This document shows, piece after piece, positions 26,451 to 35,959 of a stretch of DNA of 64,000 bases. Each line of letters starts with the position of its first letter. The stretch's first letter is position 1. The position numbers and the translations under genes were made by a program. Under the pieces are notes generated by a model that worked only from the letters and a program-made list of their open reading frames with translations, was not told the origin of the DNA and made no database searches. Source of the DNA: CAYTSA01 sp964440345 (GTDB taxonomy: Bacteria > Desulfobacterota > Desulfovibrionia > Desulfovibrionales > Desulfovibrionaceae); NCBI GenBank assembly GCA_964440345.1, contig CAYTSA010000002.1, forward strand, positions 57,539 through 121,538. The letters are read 5' to 3'.

Positions 26451-26840
26451 TCAGCTGGAGGATGTCCCCGCCGACGAGCTTGAGGCTGACGCAGTAGACG
26501 CTGAGGACGAAGAAGAAGGTTTGGCGTCGCTCTTGGTCGGTTTGGCGTCGCTCTTGGTCGGTTTGGCGTCGCTCTTGGCCGGTTTGGCGTCGCTCTTGGC
26601 CGGTTTGGCGTCGCTCTTGGCGGTGCTGCTGTCCCCGTTTCCATTGGCTTTGCCGTTACTTTGGCCGGAATAGCCGTCAGCATACCAGCCCGACCCCTTC
26701 AATATAAACGCCGTGTTCGAGATAACCCTGCGGGCGGCGCTGCTACACTCCGGGCACTGGCATTCAGTTTCGTCATACCCCTTCTGCCACTCTTCAAACA
26801 AACGGCCACACTGCTCACATTGATACTCATAAATGGGCAT
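26451..26840 (-). CDS. FmdB-type zinc-ribbon protein with Lys-Ser-Asp-Ala repeat tail
   Basis: This 129-residue protein begins MPIYEYQCEQCGRLFE, the FmdB/CxxC zinc-ribbon signature, with the second pair in CQCPECSSAARRVIS. The start of the family is conserved and the length of its core (about 55 residues) is normal. The tail is a low-complexity, hydrophilic stretch with five copies of a KSDAKP(A/T) heptad encoded by 21-bp tandem repeats, then a Ser-rich end. FmdB proteins are small putative regulators of amidase/formamidase genes, but function is not firmly established. The repeat number is likely to vary between strains. Confidence 0.9.
   Translation of the reverse strand: MPIYEYQCEQCGRLFEEWQKGYDETECQCPECSSAARRVISNTAFILKGSGWYADGYSGQSNGKANGNGDSSTAKSDAKPAKSDAKPAKSDAKPTKSDAKPTKSDAKPSSSSSASTASASSSSAGTSSS
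26520..26624 (+). repeat. Five tandem 21-bp units inside the fmdB-type gene
   Basis: Units start at 26520, 26541, 26562, 26583 and 26604 (TTTGGCGTCGCTCTTGG plus TCGG or CCGG). They are in frame and encode seven residues each. The first two carry T and the next two C at one position, which suggests stepwise duplication. Confidence 0.92.
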
Positions 26841-27256
26841 CTTTTTAGCCTCCTGAACAAAAAAATATGATTATTACATCGTTGCAGCAGAAAAAGACAC
26901 GTGCAACGGCGTGCGCCGGGCAACACGACGCGAGAACAGAAAAGTGATAAAACTATTTCCAGGCATGTCAACCTTTTTCTAAAAAAAATTCACAAGCGAG
27001 AAGCATGCCAAAAAGTCGGCTGACACTGTTCAAACATTCAATTATAAAAATAAGAACCCGAATTTACTTGTCAAGAGGACAAAAAAAATATTTTGTCAAA
27101 GGGTTGACGCTCTCATTAACTGGATTATTTTACATTGCAGACAGAGCCGGGCGCTTGCAGAGCTGCAATGTCCGGCACGAGAATACAAACATTCGACTCC
27201 GTTTCGCCGGGCGCAACCTGTAAACGGAGCACATATTGCTATAAGGAGGACACATC
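26841..27256. other. 416-bp divergent region upstream of dnaK
   Basis: It lies between the fmdB-type start and dnaK. It is A+T-rich near 27000-27100 and contains the dnaK promoter candidate at 27104-27131. Short inverted TTGTC/GACAA elements lie at about 27069-27083. No CIRCE-like element (TTAGCACTC) and no ORF were seen. Confidence 0.5.
27104..27131 (+). promoter_or_regulatory. Candidate dnaK promoter
   Basis: TTGACG, a 16-bp spacer and TATTTT lie about 125 bp upstream of the dnaK start. The same layout (TTGACA, 16 bp, TATTTT) precedes cbpA at 57594-57567. Confidence 0.5.
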
Positions 27257-29206
<1,950 letters not shown>

Positions 29207-29241
29207 GCATTGATATTGTCTTACTAACTCCCCTCCGCTCG

Positions 29242-29272
29242 CGCCCCGGGAAAAGTCCCGGGGCGTTTTTTT
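29242..29272 (+). terminator. Rho-independent terminator of dnaK
   Basis: CGCCCCGGG-AAAAGT-CCCGGGGCG followed by TTTTTTT, 36 bp past the stop. Confidence 0.95.
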
Positions 29273-29319
29273 GCCTGGCGTGTTTCCTATTATAACCATG
29301 TGCGGACCAAGCCTTGCTC

Positions 29320-29649
29320 ATGGCCGAGTGCATGAAGGTTTACCTGAACAATATAGCCTTGCCACTCTTTGGCTACGAAACACTTGAAGCCCTGGACGGC
29401 GACATGAAAACCGGCGACGGGTGGGAATTTTTGCACCATGTTCTGAACGAAGACAGTATGGGCCTGTCCAACACAGTGGCAATTGAGTGGGTGTGCGGCT
29501 TCTCCTCTTTTCAGCCCTTCACTATCACAGGCGCCATGCTGGGCACAGGCGATATTCCCCAACAAACAGACGTTCCGGTCCCGCAGCTTGGCAAGCCCAC
29601 AATCACCCCAATATACACACCGCTGCTTCTTTCGCCCGATGGGGAATAA
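29320..29649 (+). CDS. Hypothetical protein
   Basis: A possible 109-residue protein begins MAECMKVYLNNIALPLFGYE and ends PIYTPLLLSPDGE. Codon third positions and residue mix resemble the neighbours more than a random frame. No membrane helix or signal peptide is seen, and I do not recognise a family. The start is unclear: ATG at 29320 or 29332, neither with a good ribosome site, and a TTG at 29314. An antisense frame over 29290-29565 looks less protein-like. The gene stands between the dnaK terminator and a 43-bp shared element at 29685. Confidence 0.5.
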   Translation: MAECMKVYLNNIALPLFGYETLEALDGDMKTGDGWEFLHHVLNEDSMGLSNTVAIEWVCGFSSFQPFTITGAMLGTGDIPQQTDVPVPQLGKPTITPIYTPLLLSPDGE

Positions 29650-29684
29650 CGCTCGTTGCGCGCCCGGCTGGAGGACCGGCCGGG

Positions 29685-29727
29685 CTGCTGCAATTACTCC
29701 TCAAACTTGCAACGAAAGGTATTGAGA
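29685..29727 (+). promoter_or_regulatory. 43-bp element shared with 48964-49006
   Basis: It aligns without gaps to 48964-49006 at 35 of 43 positions; six of the eight differences are transitions. Conserved cores are CTGCTG, TCCT, AAACT, GCAACG and TATTGAGA. It lies 110 bp before the CheY-like gene. ATTGAGA and a following TCTCATT form a loose dyad. Confidence 0.5.
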
Positions 29728-29836
29728 AACAGGCTCTCATTCCCCTGAAAAAAGGTTTGAATTCTCGTCAATGCATGCTAATGGTACATGAATCCGCAGT
29801 GGGTGATTGTGCGGACGCGTATTCAGGAGGAAAAAC

Positions 29837-30235
29837 ATGCGGGTACTCATCGTAGAGGACGATTTTACCAGTCGGAAATTGTTGCAAACAATACTGACTC
29901 CTTTTGGTGATTGCGACATAGCCGTCAACGGCAAAGAAGCTGTGGACGCTTTTAAGGAAGCGCTTGACAGCGGCAAGCCGTATGAGCTGGTGTGCATGGA
30001 CATCATGATGCCAGAGATGGACGGCCAGGAAGCTTTGCGCGCCATTCGCTCTATCGAAAAGGACAAAGGACTTCGCGGATCGGACGAAGTCAAGGTAGTC
30101 ATGACCACGGCCCTGGACGATCCCAAAAACGTCGTGGAAGCCTATTACAAAGGCGGCGCCACTTCGTACGTTCCCAAACCCATTGACCGGCAGCTCTTTG
30201 TGCACCTGCTGCGCAATCTAGGGCTAGTCGGCTGA
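29837..30235 (+). CDS. CheY-like single-domain response regulator
   Basis: This 132-residue protein is one receiver domain: E7-D8-D9, phospho-acceptor D55 (CMDIMMPEMDGQEALR), Thr in VVMTTALDD and K113 in SYVPKPID. There is no output domain, so it works by protein contact, as CheY does at the motor or as a phosphate shuttle. The ATG at 29837 follows AGGAGGAAAAAC, a very strong ribosome site. No chemotaxis or kinase gene adjoins it. The Tim44-like gene starts 18 bp downstream and is probably in the same transcript. A 43-bp element shared with another locus lies upstream. Confidence 0.95.
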   Translation: MRVLIVEDDFTSRKLLQTILTPFGDCDIAVNGKEAVDAFKEALDSGKPYELVCMDIMMPEMDGQEALRAIRSIEKDKGLRGSDEVKVVMTTALDDPKNVVEAYYKGGATSYVPKPIDRQLFVHLLRNLGLVG

Positions 30236-30253
30236 CGCGCCAGCCGGTCAACC

Positions 30254-31009
30254 ATGTTTAGCCGCACTATTGCCGCTCTGGCGTCCATGACCGCATGGAC
30301 CTGCCTTTGTGCTCGCCCCGCTTTTGCCCTGAGGGGCGGCACGGGAGGCGACGGCGTTTTGTTGCAACAACTCAAGGGCAGCTTCGTCGGGTCCATATTC
30401 TTCGGCTACCAGTTCGAGGGGTTCGCCATCCTTGATTTCATTTTTATCGGATTTTTTATTGTAGTGGGCGCAGCCATTATTCGCGCTTTGCGTAGCGTAG
30501 ACCAGGACGGCCAGGTGGGGCCGGAACCGGGCAGCAGGGCGCACCAGCACGCTGAGCACATGTGGCGCAGGCTGGAAGGCGCCCAAAAACCCGAGCTGAC
30601 CGCCACCGAAGCCAACTCCGTCGCCAACGTGAACGCCCCAAAAGGCTTTGACGCGGCGGAATTCCTCAAAGGCGCCAAGATGGCTTACGCCCGCGTACAC
30701 GAAGCCTGGGAAAATCGAGACATGGAAGACCTGCAGCTCTTTGTTACCGACAAAGCCTATGACGAATACGCCGTTCAGGCCCAGGCCAACCTGGCCAAGA
30801 CTCGGTCCGCCATTATGCTGCTGGACGCGAAGTTATTGGAGGTGGAGGAGCGCCACGGCAGCATTGACGCCACTGTGGATTTCAACGCGCAGTTGAAAAA
30901 CGAAGGCTCCAGCGAAACCCGCAACGAACACGCCGTATGGCGTTTTACCAAGCCCGCCAAAGACCCCAAGGCCACCTGGAAGCTGGACGAGATACAGCGG
31001 ATGCAGTAG
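30254..31009 (+). CDS. Tim44-like domain membrane protein
   Basis: This 251-residue protein has a signal peptide (AALASMTAWTCLCARPAFA). After a short Gly-rich stretch there is a membrane helix (GFAILDFIFIGFFIVVGAAII), then a soluble C-terminal domain (about 120-250) that matches the Tim44-like pattern: FLKGAKMAYARVHEAWENRD, LQLFVTDKAYDEYAVQAQ, HAVWRFTKPAKDPKATWKLDEIQ. Bacterial members occur in membrane-bound form and their function is not settled. The start has no strong ribosome site and may rely on coupling with the CheY-like gene 18 bp upstream. Confidence 0.8.
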   Translation: MFSRTIAALASMTAWTCLCARPAFALRGGTGGDGVLLQQLKGSFVGSIFFGYQFEGFAILDFIFIGFFIVVGAAIIRALRSVDQDGQVGPEPGSRAHQHAEHMWRRLEGAQKPELTATEANSVANVNAPKGFDAAEFLKGAKMAYARVHEAWENRDMEDLQLFVTDKAYDEYAVQAQANLAKTRSAIMLLDAKLLEVEERHGSIDATVDFNAQLKNEGSSETRNEHAVWRFTKPAKDPKATWKLDEIQRMQ

Positions 31010-31034
31010 GCCTTCTCGACCTGGCGCCTGCCGG

Positions 31035-31292
31035 TTACTTCTGCCGCATGCCGCGGTGGGCGTCTTCTTCTGCTTCGTGCTGACGGCGCGTGCTCATATC
31101 CCACGGGTCCACGCGAAAGGTGCGCAAGCCCTTGACCGTAAGCAGCACTGCTCCCACGCCGACAGGCCACAGAGACCATAACGATTGCGCCCAGAAAATG
31201 GCGTTCAGGGCCGCCAGGCAGCCGCAAGCCGCAACATATATCACCAGCCACCGAAAAAAATGTATCTTGGCTTCAAACCGGGCCTGGGCCGG
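31035..31292 (-). CDS. 2TM-domain protein, 5' end lost in assembly gap
   Basis: The minus-strand frame is open from the stop at 31035 to the edge of the N-run at 31292 (85 codons). The reading AKIHFFRWLVIYVAACGCL is followed by a short turn and SLWPVGVGAVLLTVKGLRTF. This is the pattern of the bacterial 2TM domain: an amphipathic helix, then two membrane helices with a Trp-Pro start to the second. The C-terminus is charged (EAEEDAHRGMRQK). A GTG at 31244 lies inside the first helix, so the true start is probably in or past the gap. Function is unknown. It converges on the Tim44-like gene. Confidence 0.65.
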   Translation of the reverse strand, partial: PAQARFEAKIHFFRWLVIYVAACGCLAALNAIFWAQSLWSLWPVGVGAVLLTVKGLRTFRVDPWDMSTRRQHEAEEDAHRGMRQK

Positions 31293-31302
31293 NNNNNNNN
31301 NN
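31293..31302. other. Assembly gap (10 N)
   Basis: Ten ambiguous bases mark a scaffold or contig join of unknown true length. The roughly 33 bases after it (31303-31335), before the stop of the next gene, are not explained by any gene and may be non-native. Confidence 0.98.
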
Positions 31303-31335
31303 GTGTATCAGACATGTGCGCTCCCGGACGGGATG

Positions 31336-32316
31336 TTATGTAAAAATGGGTTCCCCATTGTCCAGCAGGTCCTGCCGCAGCAGCTCCCGCAACCTTTTGC
31401 TCACCGGGCCTGGCCGGACATCGTGAATGGGTTTCCCATTATAGCGCACAATGGACAGCGCGTCCAAGGTGGTGCCCACGGCGATGAGTTCCCTGGCTTC
31501 GAAAATTTCTCCTTCAGCCACCGCTTTGAAAAGTATGGGGATATCGTCCTTGACCAGGTCCAGAGCCCGCAGCAGCGTGGTGCCGGGCAGGGCGTTGGTG
31601 AACTCCGGCACAATGAGCGTTCCGGACTGGTCCACCAAGCAGACGTTTTCTATGGAGCCCTCGGCCAAAAAGCCGTGCTCGTCAAAGCACAGAGCGACGT
31701 CGTAGCCCTTTTGCGCGGCTTCGCGCTTCATGAGCATGTTGGGTAGATAGTCTATGGATTTGATGCGCGCCATATAGCTCTGCTTGGCCGGTATGGAAGT
31801 CTTGAAGGCCGTGGCGCCTTTCTCGTATTTTTCCTCTGGCTTGGGGCTGATTCTGTACGCCACTATATGCAGGCTGGAGGTCGGGCATTCCGCAGGGTCG
31901 ATGCCGAAACCGCCGGGTCCGCGGCCCAGCAGAATGCGAATCATGCCCTCTTCCTTGCCCCCGGCCCGGGCGGTTTTTATGACCAGCTCCCGCAACTCCT
32001 CCCACGAGCAGGGAGGCTGCAGGTAAATGGCTGCAGACGAACGCTGCATGCGCTGGATGTGCGGGTCCAGCTGGTAGATGCGGCCTGACAAGTATTTGCA
32101 GGTCTCGAACACCCCGTCGCCGCGGTGCACCAGGTGGTCGTCCAGGGGAAGCACCAGCATGCGCGGGTCCGAGCCAATGGCGCCCACCCGGTGATCGTAA
32201 AAAGCGTAGAACTTCTCTGCGCCGGGACGCGGCGCATCAAGCATACGCTTCAGGTAATCGTCAGATTCGAGTATGTCCGCCACAGTGTATCCGCCTGTTG
32301 ATGGTTGGTTACACAT
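31336..32316 (-). CDS. Class-IV PLP-dependent aminotransferase/lyase (branched-chain aminotransferase or aminodeoxychorismate lyase type)
   Basis: The product is up to 326 residues of fold-type IV PLP enzyme. Markers are VHRGDGVFETCKY near the N-terminus, the PLP-binding Lys in RIKSIDYLPN (K186), the AEGSIENVCLVD segment that contacts cofactor, and LPGTTLLRALDL. The family covers IlvE, D-amino-acid aminotransferase and PabC; sequence reading alone does not separate them. Two starts are possible: ATG at 32316 with little ribosome site, or GTG at 32283 behind AGGCGG. The asd gene lies 80 bp upstream on the same strand, so a link to amino-acid synthesis is plausible. Confidence 0.85.
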   Translation of the reverse strand: MCNQPSTGGYTVADILESDDYLKRMLDAPRPGAEKFYAFYDHRVGAIGSDPRMLVLPLDDHLVHRGDGVFETCKYLSGRIYQLDPHIQRMQRSSAAIYLQPPCSWEELRELVIKTARAGGKEEGMIRILLGRGPGGFGIDPAECPTSSLHIVAYRISPKPEEKYEKGATAFKTSIPAKQSYMARIKSIDYLPNMLMKREAAQKGYDVALCFDEHGFLAEGSIENVCLVDQSGTLIVPEFTNALPGTTLLRALDLVKDDIPILFKAVAEGEIFEARELIAVGTTLDALSIVRYNGKPIHDVRPGPVSKRLRELLRQDLLDNGEPIFT

Positions 32317-32351
32317 TAGCTCAGACTGTCACAGAGAACAAAGTTCTGTTT

Positions 32352-32378
32352 CTTGTCTGCGTTAATCTGCGGTTACGA
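32352..32378 (+). repeat. TCTGCG-type intergenic repeat, copy 1
   Basis: CTTGTCTGCGTTAATCTGCG followed by GTTAC; closely matches the reverse complement of 63572-63597 and is related to 35119-35150. It sits between asd and the PLP enzyme gene. Confidence 0.5.
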
Positions 32379-32397
32379 CATTGATTACAACGCAGGG

Positions 32398-33441
32398 CTA
32401 CAAAAACACGCCCTTGTCGGTTACCCGCACCAGATCGCGCTCAATGAGGGTTTCGGCTATCTGCACCGTGTTCAGCGCTGCGCCCTTGCGGATGTTGTCC
32501 GCCACCACCCACATGTTCAGGCCGTTGGCTATGGTCTCGTCCTCGCGGATGCGCCCCACATAGGTGTCGTCCATGCCGGCGGCGTTCAGGGGCATGGGGT
32601 AAATTTTCTCGTCCAGATTGTCGAATACGGTTACGCCTGGGGCCTGGCTCAGTATGGCCCGGGCTTCCTGGGCGGTCAGCTTTTTCTTAGTCTCTATATT
32701 AATTGATTCGGAATGGCCGTAGAAAACAGGCACTCGCACCGTAGTAGCTGTGACCTTCACGCCCGGATCACCCATTATCTTCACGGTTTCGTGCACCATT
32801 TTCATCTCTTCCTTGGTGTAGCCGTTCTCCAGGAAGACGTCGATATGCGGCAAACAGTTGAAAGCAATGCGGTACGGATAAACATTAGCCTCGGGCTCCT
32901 GGCTGCTGAACAGCTGGCGGACCTGGTTTTCCAGCTCGGAAATGGCTTTCTGGCCGGAACCGGAGACCGCCTGGTAAGTGGAAACCACCACCCGGGTGAT
33001 GGTCGCGGCGTCGTGCAGAGGCTTCAGGGCCACCACCATCTGAATCGTGGAGCAGTTGGGGTTGGCGATAACGCCTTTATGCCAGTCCAGGTCGTCCGGG
33101 TTCACCTCTGGAACCACCAGAGGGCAGCGGTCGTCCATGCGCCAGGCGCTGGAGTTGTCAACAACAACGCAGCCAGCCTCGGCCGCGTGGGGCGCAAATT
33201 TCTCGCTGGTTCCACCGCCTGCGGAAAACAAGGCGATGTCCACCCCGTTAAAAGAATCCTCCGTCATTTCCTCCACAATAAGCTCGCCGCCCTTGTAGGG
33301 CACAGTCTTGCCCGCAGAGCGATGCGAAGCCAGGGGAATGACCTTGGAAGCGGGGAAACCGCGCTGTTCCAGCGTTTTCAACATCTCGCGGCCCACAGCG
33401 CCGGTGGCGCCGGCCACGGCTACAACGTACTCTCTGCCCAT
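32398..33441 (-). CDS. asd: Aspartate-semialdehyde dehydrogenase
   Basis: This 347-residue enzyme reduces aspartyl phosphate to aspartate semialdehyde with NADPH, on the path to lysine, threonine and methionine. The dinucleotide site VAGATGAVGREML is at the N-terminus, ALFSAGGGTSEKFAP and VDNSSAWRM follow, and the catalytic Cys is C130 in NPNCSTIQMV. The C-terminal half has STYQAVSGSGQKAISEL. The start ATG follows AAGGAGA. It lies 50 bp downstream of the S1-type gene and 80 bp upstream of the PLP enzyme gene, all on the minus strand. Confidence 0.97.
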   Translation of the reverse strand: MGREYVVAVAGATGAVGREMLKTLEQRGFPASKVIPLASHRSAGKTVPYKGGELIVEEMTEDSFNGVDIALFSAGGGTSEKFAPHAAEAGCVVVDNSSAWRMDDRCPLVVPEVNPDDLDWHKGVIANPNCSTIQMVVALKPLHDAATITRVVVSTYQAVSGSGQKAISELENQVRQLFSSQEPEANVYPYRIAFNCLPHIDVFLENGYTKEEMKMVHETVKIMGDPGVKVTATTVRVPVFYGHSESINIETKKKLTAQEARAILSQAPGVTVFDNLDEKIYPMPLNAAGMDDTYVGRIREDETIANGLNMWVVADNIRKGAALNTVQIAETLIERDLVRVTDKGVFL

Positions 33442-33490
33442 GCTGTCTCCTTCATATCTTCTAAAAAATGTATGTCGTAATGCAAATGCG

Positions 33491-35026
33491 TTATTTCTTT
33501 TTCAGCGCGTCTTGCAAGGCGTCGCCCAGGGTGCCGAAACCGCCGTCTCCGCTGCTTTGGCTGCTTCCGCCGCCCTTGCCAGACGACCCTTTGCCGCTCT
33601 GTTTCTTGGGCGCTGCGTACTTCTTCCAGTCGTCATTATCCTCTCGCCCAATTTCCGCCCCTACAGGGGCCAGGGACATGCGGCGCTGGGCCTGGTCCAC
33701 GTTCTGCACTACCACCTGCACCTGGTCGCCGGGCTTCAACTTTTCCAGGCCGGCGCCAGCCGGGGCCTTGACCATCAAGGATTTTGGCATCAACCCAGTA
33801 ATTCCTGGCTCCAGGTTGATGAACAGACCGAATTCTTCGCGCTTTTCCACCGTGCCGGCCACCGTGCTTCCGGCCGGAAACTTCGTGGCCGCCTCGGCCC
33901 AGGGGTCGCCCTCAGCGTCGCGCAGGGAGAGAGAAAGCCGCCGGTTCTCCACGTCTATCTCCACTATTTTTACATCCACCTGCTGCCCGGGTTCAACCAC
34001 GTCTTCGGGCTTGTGCACCCTCTGCTTGTAGCTCATCTTGCTCACATGCACCAAACCGTCTATGCCTGGAGCTATCTCCACAAAGGCGCCGAACGGCGCC
34101 AGCCGCACCACCTTGCCGCTGACGATCTGATCCTCCTGGAACTGCTCGGCGACAGAGTCCCAGGGATCGGCCATGACCTGTTTCATGGACAGGGAAATGC
34201 GCATCTGGCCTGGTTTTTTGCCCGGCTCCACCGCGAGCACCTTGGCCGTTACCGTATCACCGGGCTGCACGGCGGCGGAAGGTTCGTCAATGCGAGCCCA
34301 GCCCAGCTCAGATATGTGGACCATGCCCTCCAGCCCGGGCGCCAGCTCGACAAAAGCGCCAAAAGATTCCAGCCGGGTCACTTTGCCCTCTACCTCGTCG
34401 CCTTCTTTCACTGTGTCCAGAAAATCACGTTGCGAGGCTTGCTGCTGCTCGTCCAGCAACTTGCGCCGCGAGAGCACGATGTTTTTACCGTCGCGCTCAA
34501 ATGTGGTGATGTAAAACTGCAAGGTCTGGTTAACGTATTCTTCCGGGTTCTCCACAAACCGGGCGTCTATCTGGCTGACCGGACAGAAGGCGCGGCGGTG
34601 CAGCACTTCCACGTCGAACCCGCCCTTGCAGGTTCCGGTTACCTTGCCTTCCACCGGTATGCGGTTCTCAAAGGCCTCGCGGAGCATCTCTGCGCCGCCC
34701 ACGCCCGTTATGGCCTTGGAAAGCTTAACGCCCTCCCCGCCAATGGCCACCACGTAAAGCTCCACCGTGTCGCCCACAGCCAGCTCCAGCTCGCCCTCGT
34801 CATTGACCAGCTCCGTTTTTTCCACGGCCCCGTCTATTTTCGTGCCTGTGTCCACAAACACGGTGTCGGCGCCTATGTCGATAATTTTCCCGGCAATCTT
34901 GTCGCCCACCCGCACGTTGGCCTTCATGTCGCCTTCATAGGCGTCCAACATGTCGGCAAAGGATTCGTCTTTCGCGGCGGCGTCCTGCGCTGGGGCTTCC
35001 TGGTTCACGTTTTCATTCTCGTTCAT
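33491..35026 (-). CDS. rpsA: S1-type RNA-binding protein (30S ribosomal protein S1-like)
   Basis: The 511-residue protein carries five S1 OB-fold repeats of about 70-85 residues: GKIIDIGADTVFVDTG, VTGTCKGGFDVEVLHRR, GKVTRLESFGAFVELAPGLE, GKVVRLAPFGAFVEIAPGID and GTVEKREEFGLFINLEPGIT. The first two are divergent and the middle pair match the RNA-binding type (FGAFVE). This is one repeat short of the six-domain E. coli S1, and the tail is Lys/Ser/Gly-rich (KKQSGKGSSGKGGGSS). The ATG at 35026 follows GGAGCGAAAAC. It may be the main S1 or a second S1-like protein; one window cannot decide. Confidence 0.9.
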   Translation of the reverse strand: MNENENVNQEAPAQDAAAKDESFADMLDAYEGDMKANVRVGDKIAGKIIDIGADTVFVDTGTKIDGAVEKTELVNDEGELELAVGDTVELYVVAIGGEGVKLSKAITGVGGAEMLREAFENRIPVEGKVTGTCKGGFDVEVLHRRAFCPVSQIDARFVENPEEYVNQTLQFYITTFERDGKNIVLSRRKLLDEQQQASQRDFLDTVKEGDEVEGKVTRLESFGAFVELAPGLEGMVHISELGWARIDEPSAAVQPGDTVTAKVLAVEPGKKPGQMRISLSMKQVMADPWDSVAEQFQEDQIVSGKVVRLAPFGAFVEIAPGIDGLVHVSKMSYKQRVHKPEDVVEPGQQVDVKIVEIDVENRRLSLSLRDAEGDPWAEAATKFPAGSTVAGTVEKREEFGLFINLEPGITGLMPKSLMVKAPAGAGLEKLKPGDQVQVVVQNVDQAQRRMSLAPVGAEIGREDNDDWKKYAAPKKQSGKGSSGKGGGSSQSSGDGGFGTLGDALQDALKKK

Positions 35027-35118
35027 GTTTTCGCTCCACTCATGGTGATCAAAGTGCCATGGCCTGTGACACAATTCCCGGCGCCCGTCAAATGGAGTTT
35101 TGCACAGATCATGGCCGC

Positions 35119-35150
35119 GCGGATAGACGCAGATGATTCGCAGATATGAT
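35119..35150 (-). repeat. TCTGCG-type intergenic repeat, copy 2
   Basis: On the minus strand it reads ATCTGCGAATCATCTGCGTC followed by TATCCGCG. The doubled ATCTGCG core matches 32352-32378 and 63572-63597. It sits in the leader of the S1-type gene. Confidence 0.45.
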
Positions 35151-35199
35151 TCCAGACGCCTGCGGCGCCAATAATTCTACGGCGTCCGGGGCAGATATA

Positions 35200-35303
35200 A
35201 GAGCATTGTACCATTGAAAATGGTTACATGCTCTTATGCATTTTCGTAAAGCAATTGTACATTGTTTCAAGAGCGAGCGTTTTCCCAACGCGAAAATGCG
35301 CTA
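35200..35303. repeat. Palindromic dispersed repeat, copy B
   Basis: It has two parts. The first is an AGAGCATTGTACCATT-GAA-AATGGTTACATGCTC hairpin (35200-35235), nearly identical to 36510-36545. The second runs from GCATTTTCG to GAGCGAGCGTTTTCCCAACG, CGAAAATGCGCTA. The final CTA supplies the TAG stop of the minus-strand phosphatase gene. Confidence 0.75.
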
Positions 35304-35957
35304 TGTCAAACAGGGCAAGACGTCCTGTGGCGTGTGCAGTACGGCGTGGGCCCCGGCGATGCGCAACTCCTCCGGGCCCCGAAAGCCCCAGCCCGCGCCC
35401 AGAGCGCGCATGTTCGCCGCCAGCGCGGTCTGCACGTCCACATTGGAGTCGCCGACTAATGCAATATGCTCCGGGGCGACATGCATGAGCGCAGCCAATT
35501 CCAGCGCCCCGGCCGGGTCCGGCTTCAGGGGCTGGCCGTCACGAGCGCCGATTACGTTGACAAAGCTGGACTTTTCAAAGAAATGGTTCACCGCGTTGTC
35601 GGCAAAAACCTGGGGCTTGTTGGTCAGCACGGCGGCTGGCATGCCCACGTGGCGCAACGTCTTCAGGATTTCCTCCACGCCCGGATAGGGACGGGTCTTT
35701 TCTCCCCACCCCTTGCCATAGGCCGCTCGCACAGCCTGAAAACACGCTTCCACAGTCCCCGGACCGCGGTGCTGCTCCGGCAATATTCGCTCTGCCAGCG
35801 TCCGGGTCCCGTCGCCCACAAAGCGGCGGTAGGCCTCCACCGGATGCTGCGGAAAGCCCAACCCCGCCAGCGCGGCGTTGCCCGCGCCAGCCAAGTCTTC
35901 CAGCGTGTCCAGCAATGTCCCGTCCAGGTCGAAAATGACCGCCTGCAGGAGCGGCAC
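35301..35957 (-). CDS. gph: HAD-family phosphatase, phosphoglycolate phosphatase-like
   Basis: This 218-residue protein is a Gph/PGP-type HAD hydrolase: motif I VIFDLDGTLLDTLEDL (nucleophile first Asp), motif II VLTNKP, motif III Lys in LKPDP, and motif IV ALVGDSNVDVQTA. It removes phosphate from 2-phosphoglycolate or related compounds. The GTG at 35957 was chosen because GGAGG precedes it, it gives the expected N-terminus and it lies 2 bp after the DJ-1 gene stop; the frame continues upstream without homology. Its TAG stop is the terminal triplet of a dispersed repeat (copy B). Confidence 0.92.
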   Translation of the reverse strand: MPLLQAVIFDLDGTLLDTLEDLAGAGNAALAGLGFPQHPVEAYRRFVGDGTRTLAERILPEQHRGPGTVEACFQAVRAAYGKGWGEKTRPYPGVEEILKTLRHVGMPAAVLTNKPQVFADNAVNHFFEKSSFVNVIGARDGQPLKPDPAGALELAALMHVAPEHIALVGDSNVDVQTALAANMRALGAGWGFRGPEELRIAGAHAVLHTPQDVLPCLT

Positions 35958-35959
35958 GG

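Noticed and set aside
26520..26624. Possible CRISPR-like array
   Set aside because: The 21-bp units are directly adjacent without spacers and lie in frame in a zinc-ribbon gene; it is a coding minisatellite.
27060..27100. CIRCE or sigma-32 element upstream of dnaK
   Set aside because: No TTAGCACTC/GAGTGCTAA pair and no CCCCAT -10 box were found; only a sigma-70-like TTGACG/TATTTT pair is defensible.
33308..35149. A 613-codon open frame on the plus strand
   Set aside because: It is antisense to the S1-type gene, whose five S1 repeats are clear. The plus-strand product is His/Leu/Val-rich with no family pattern, typical of antisense frames in GC-rich DNA.
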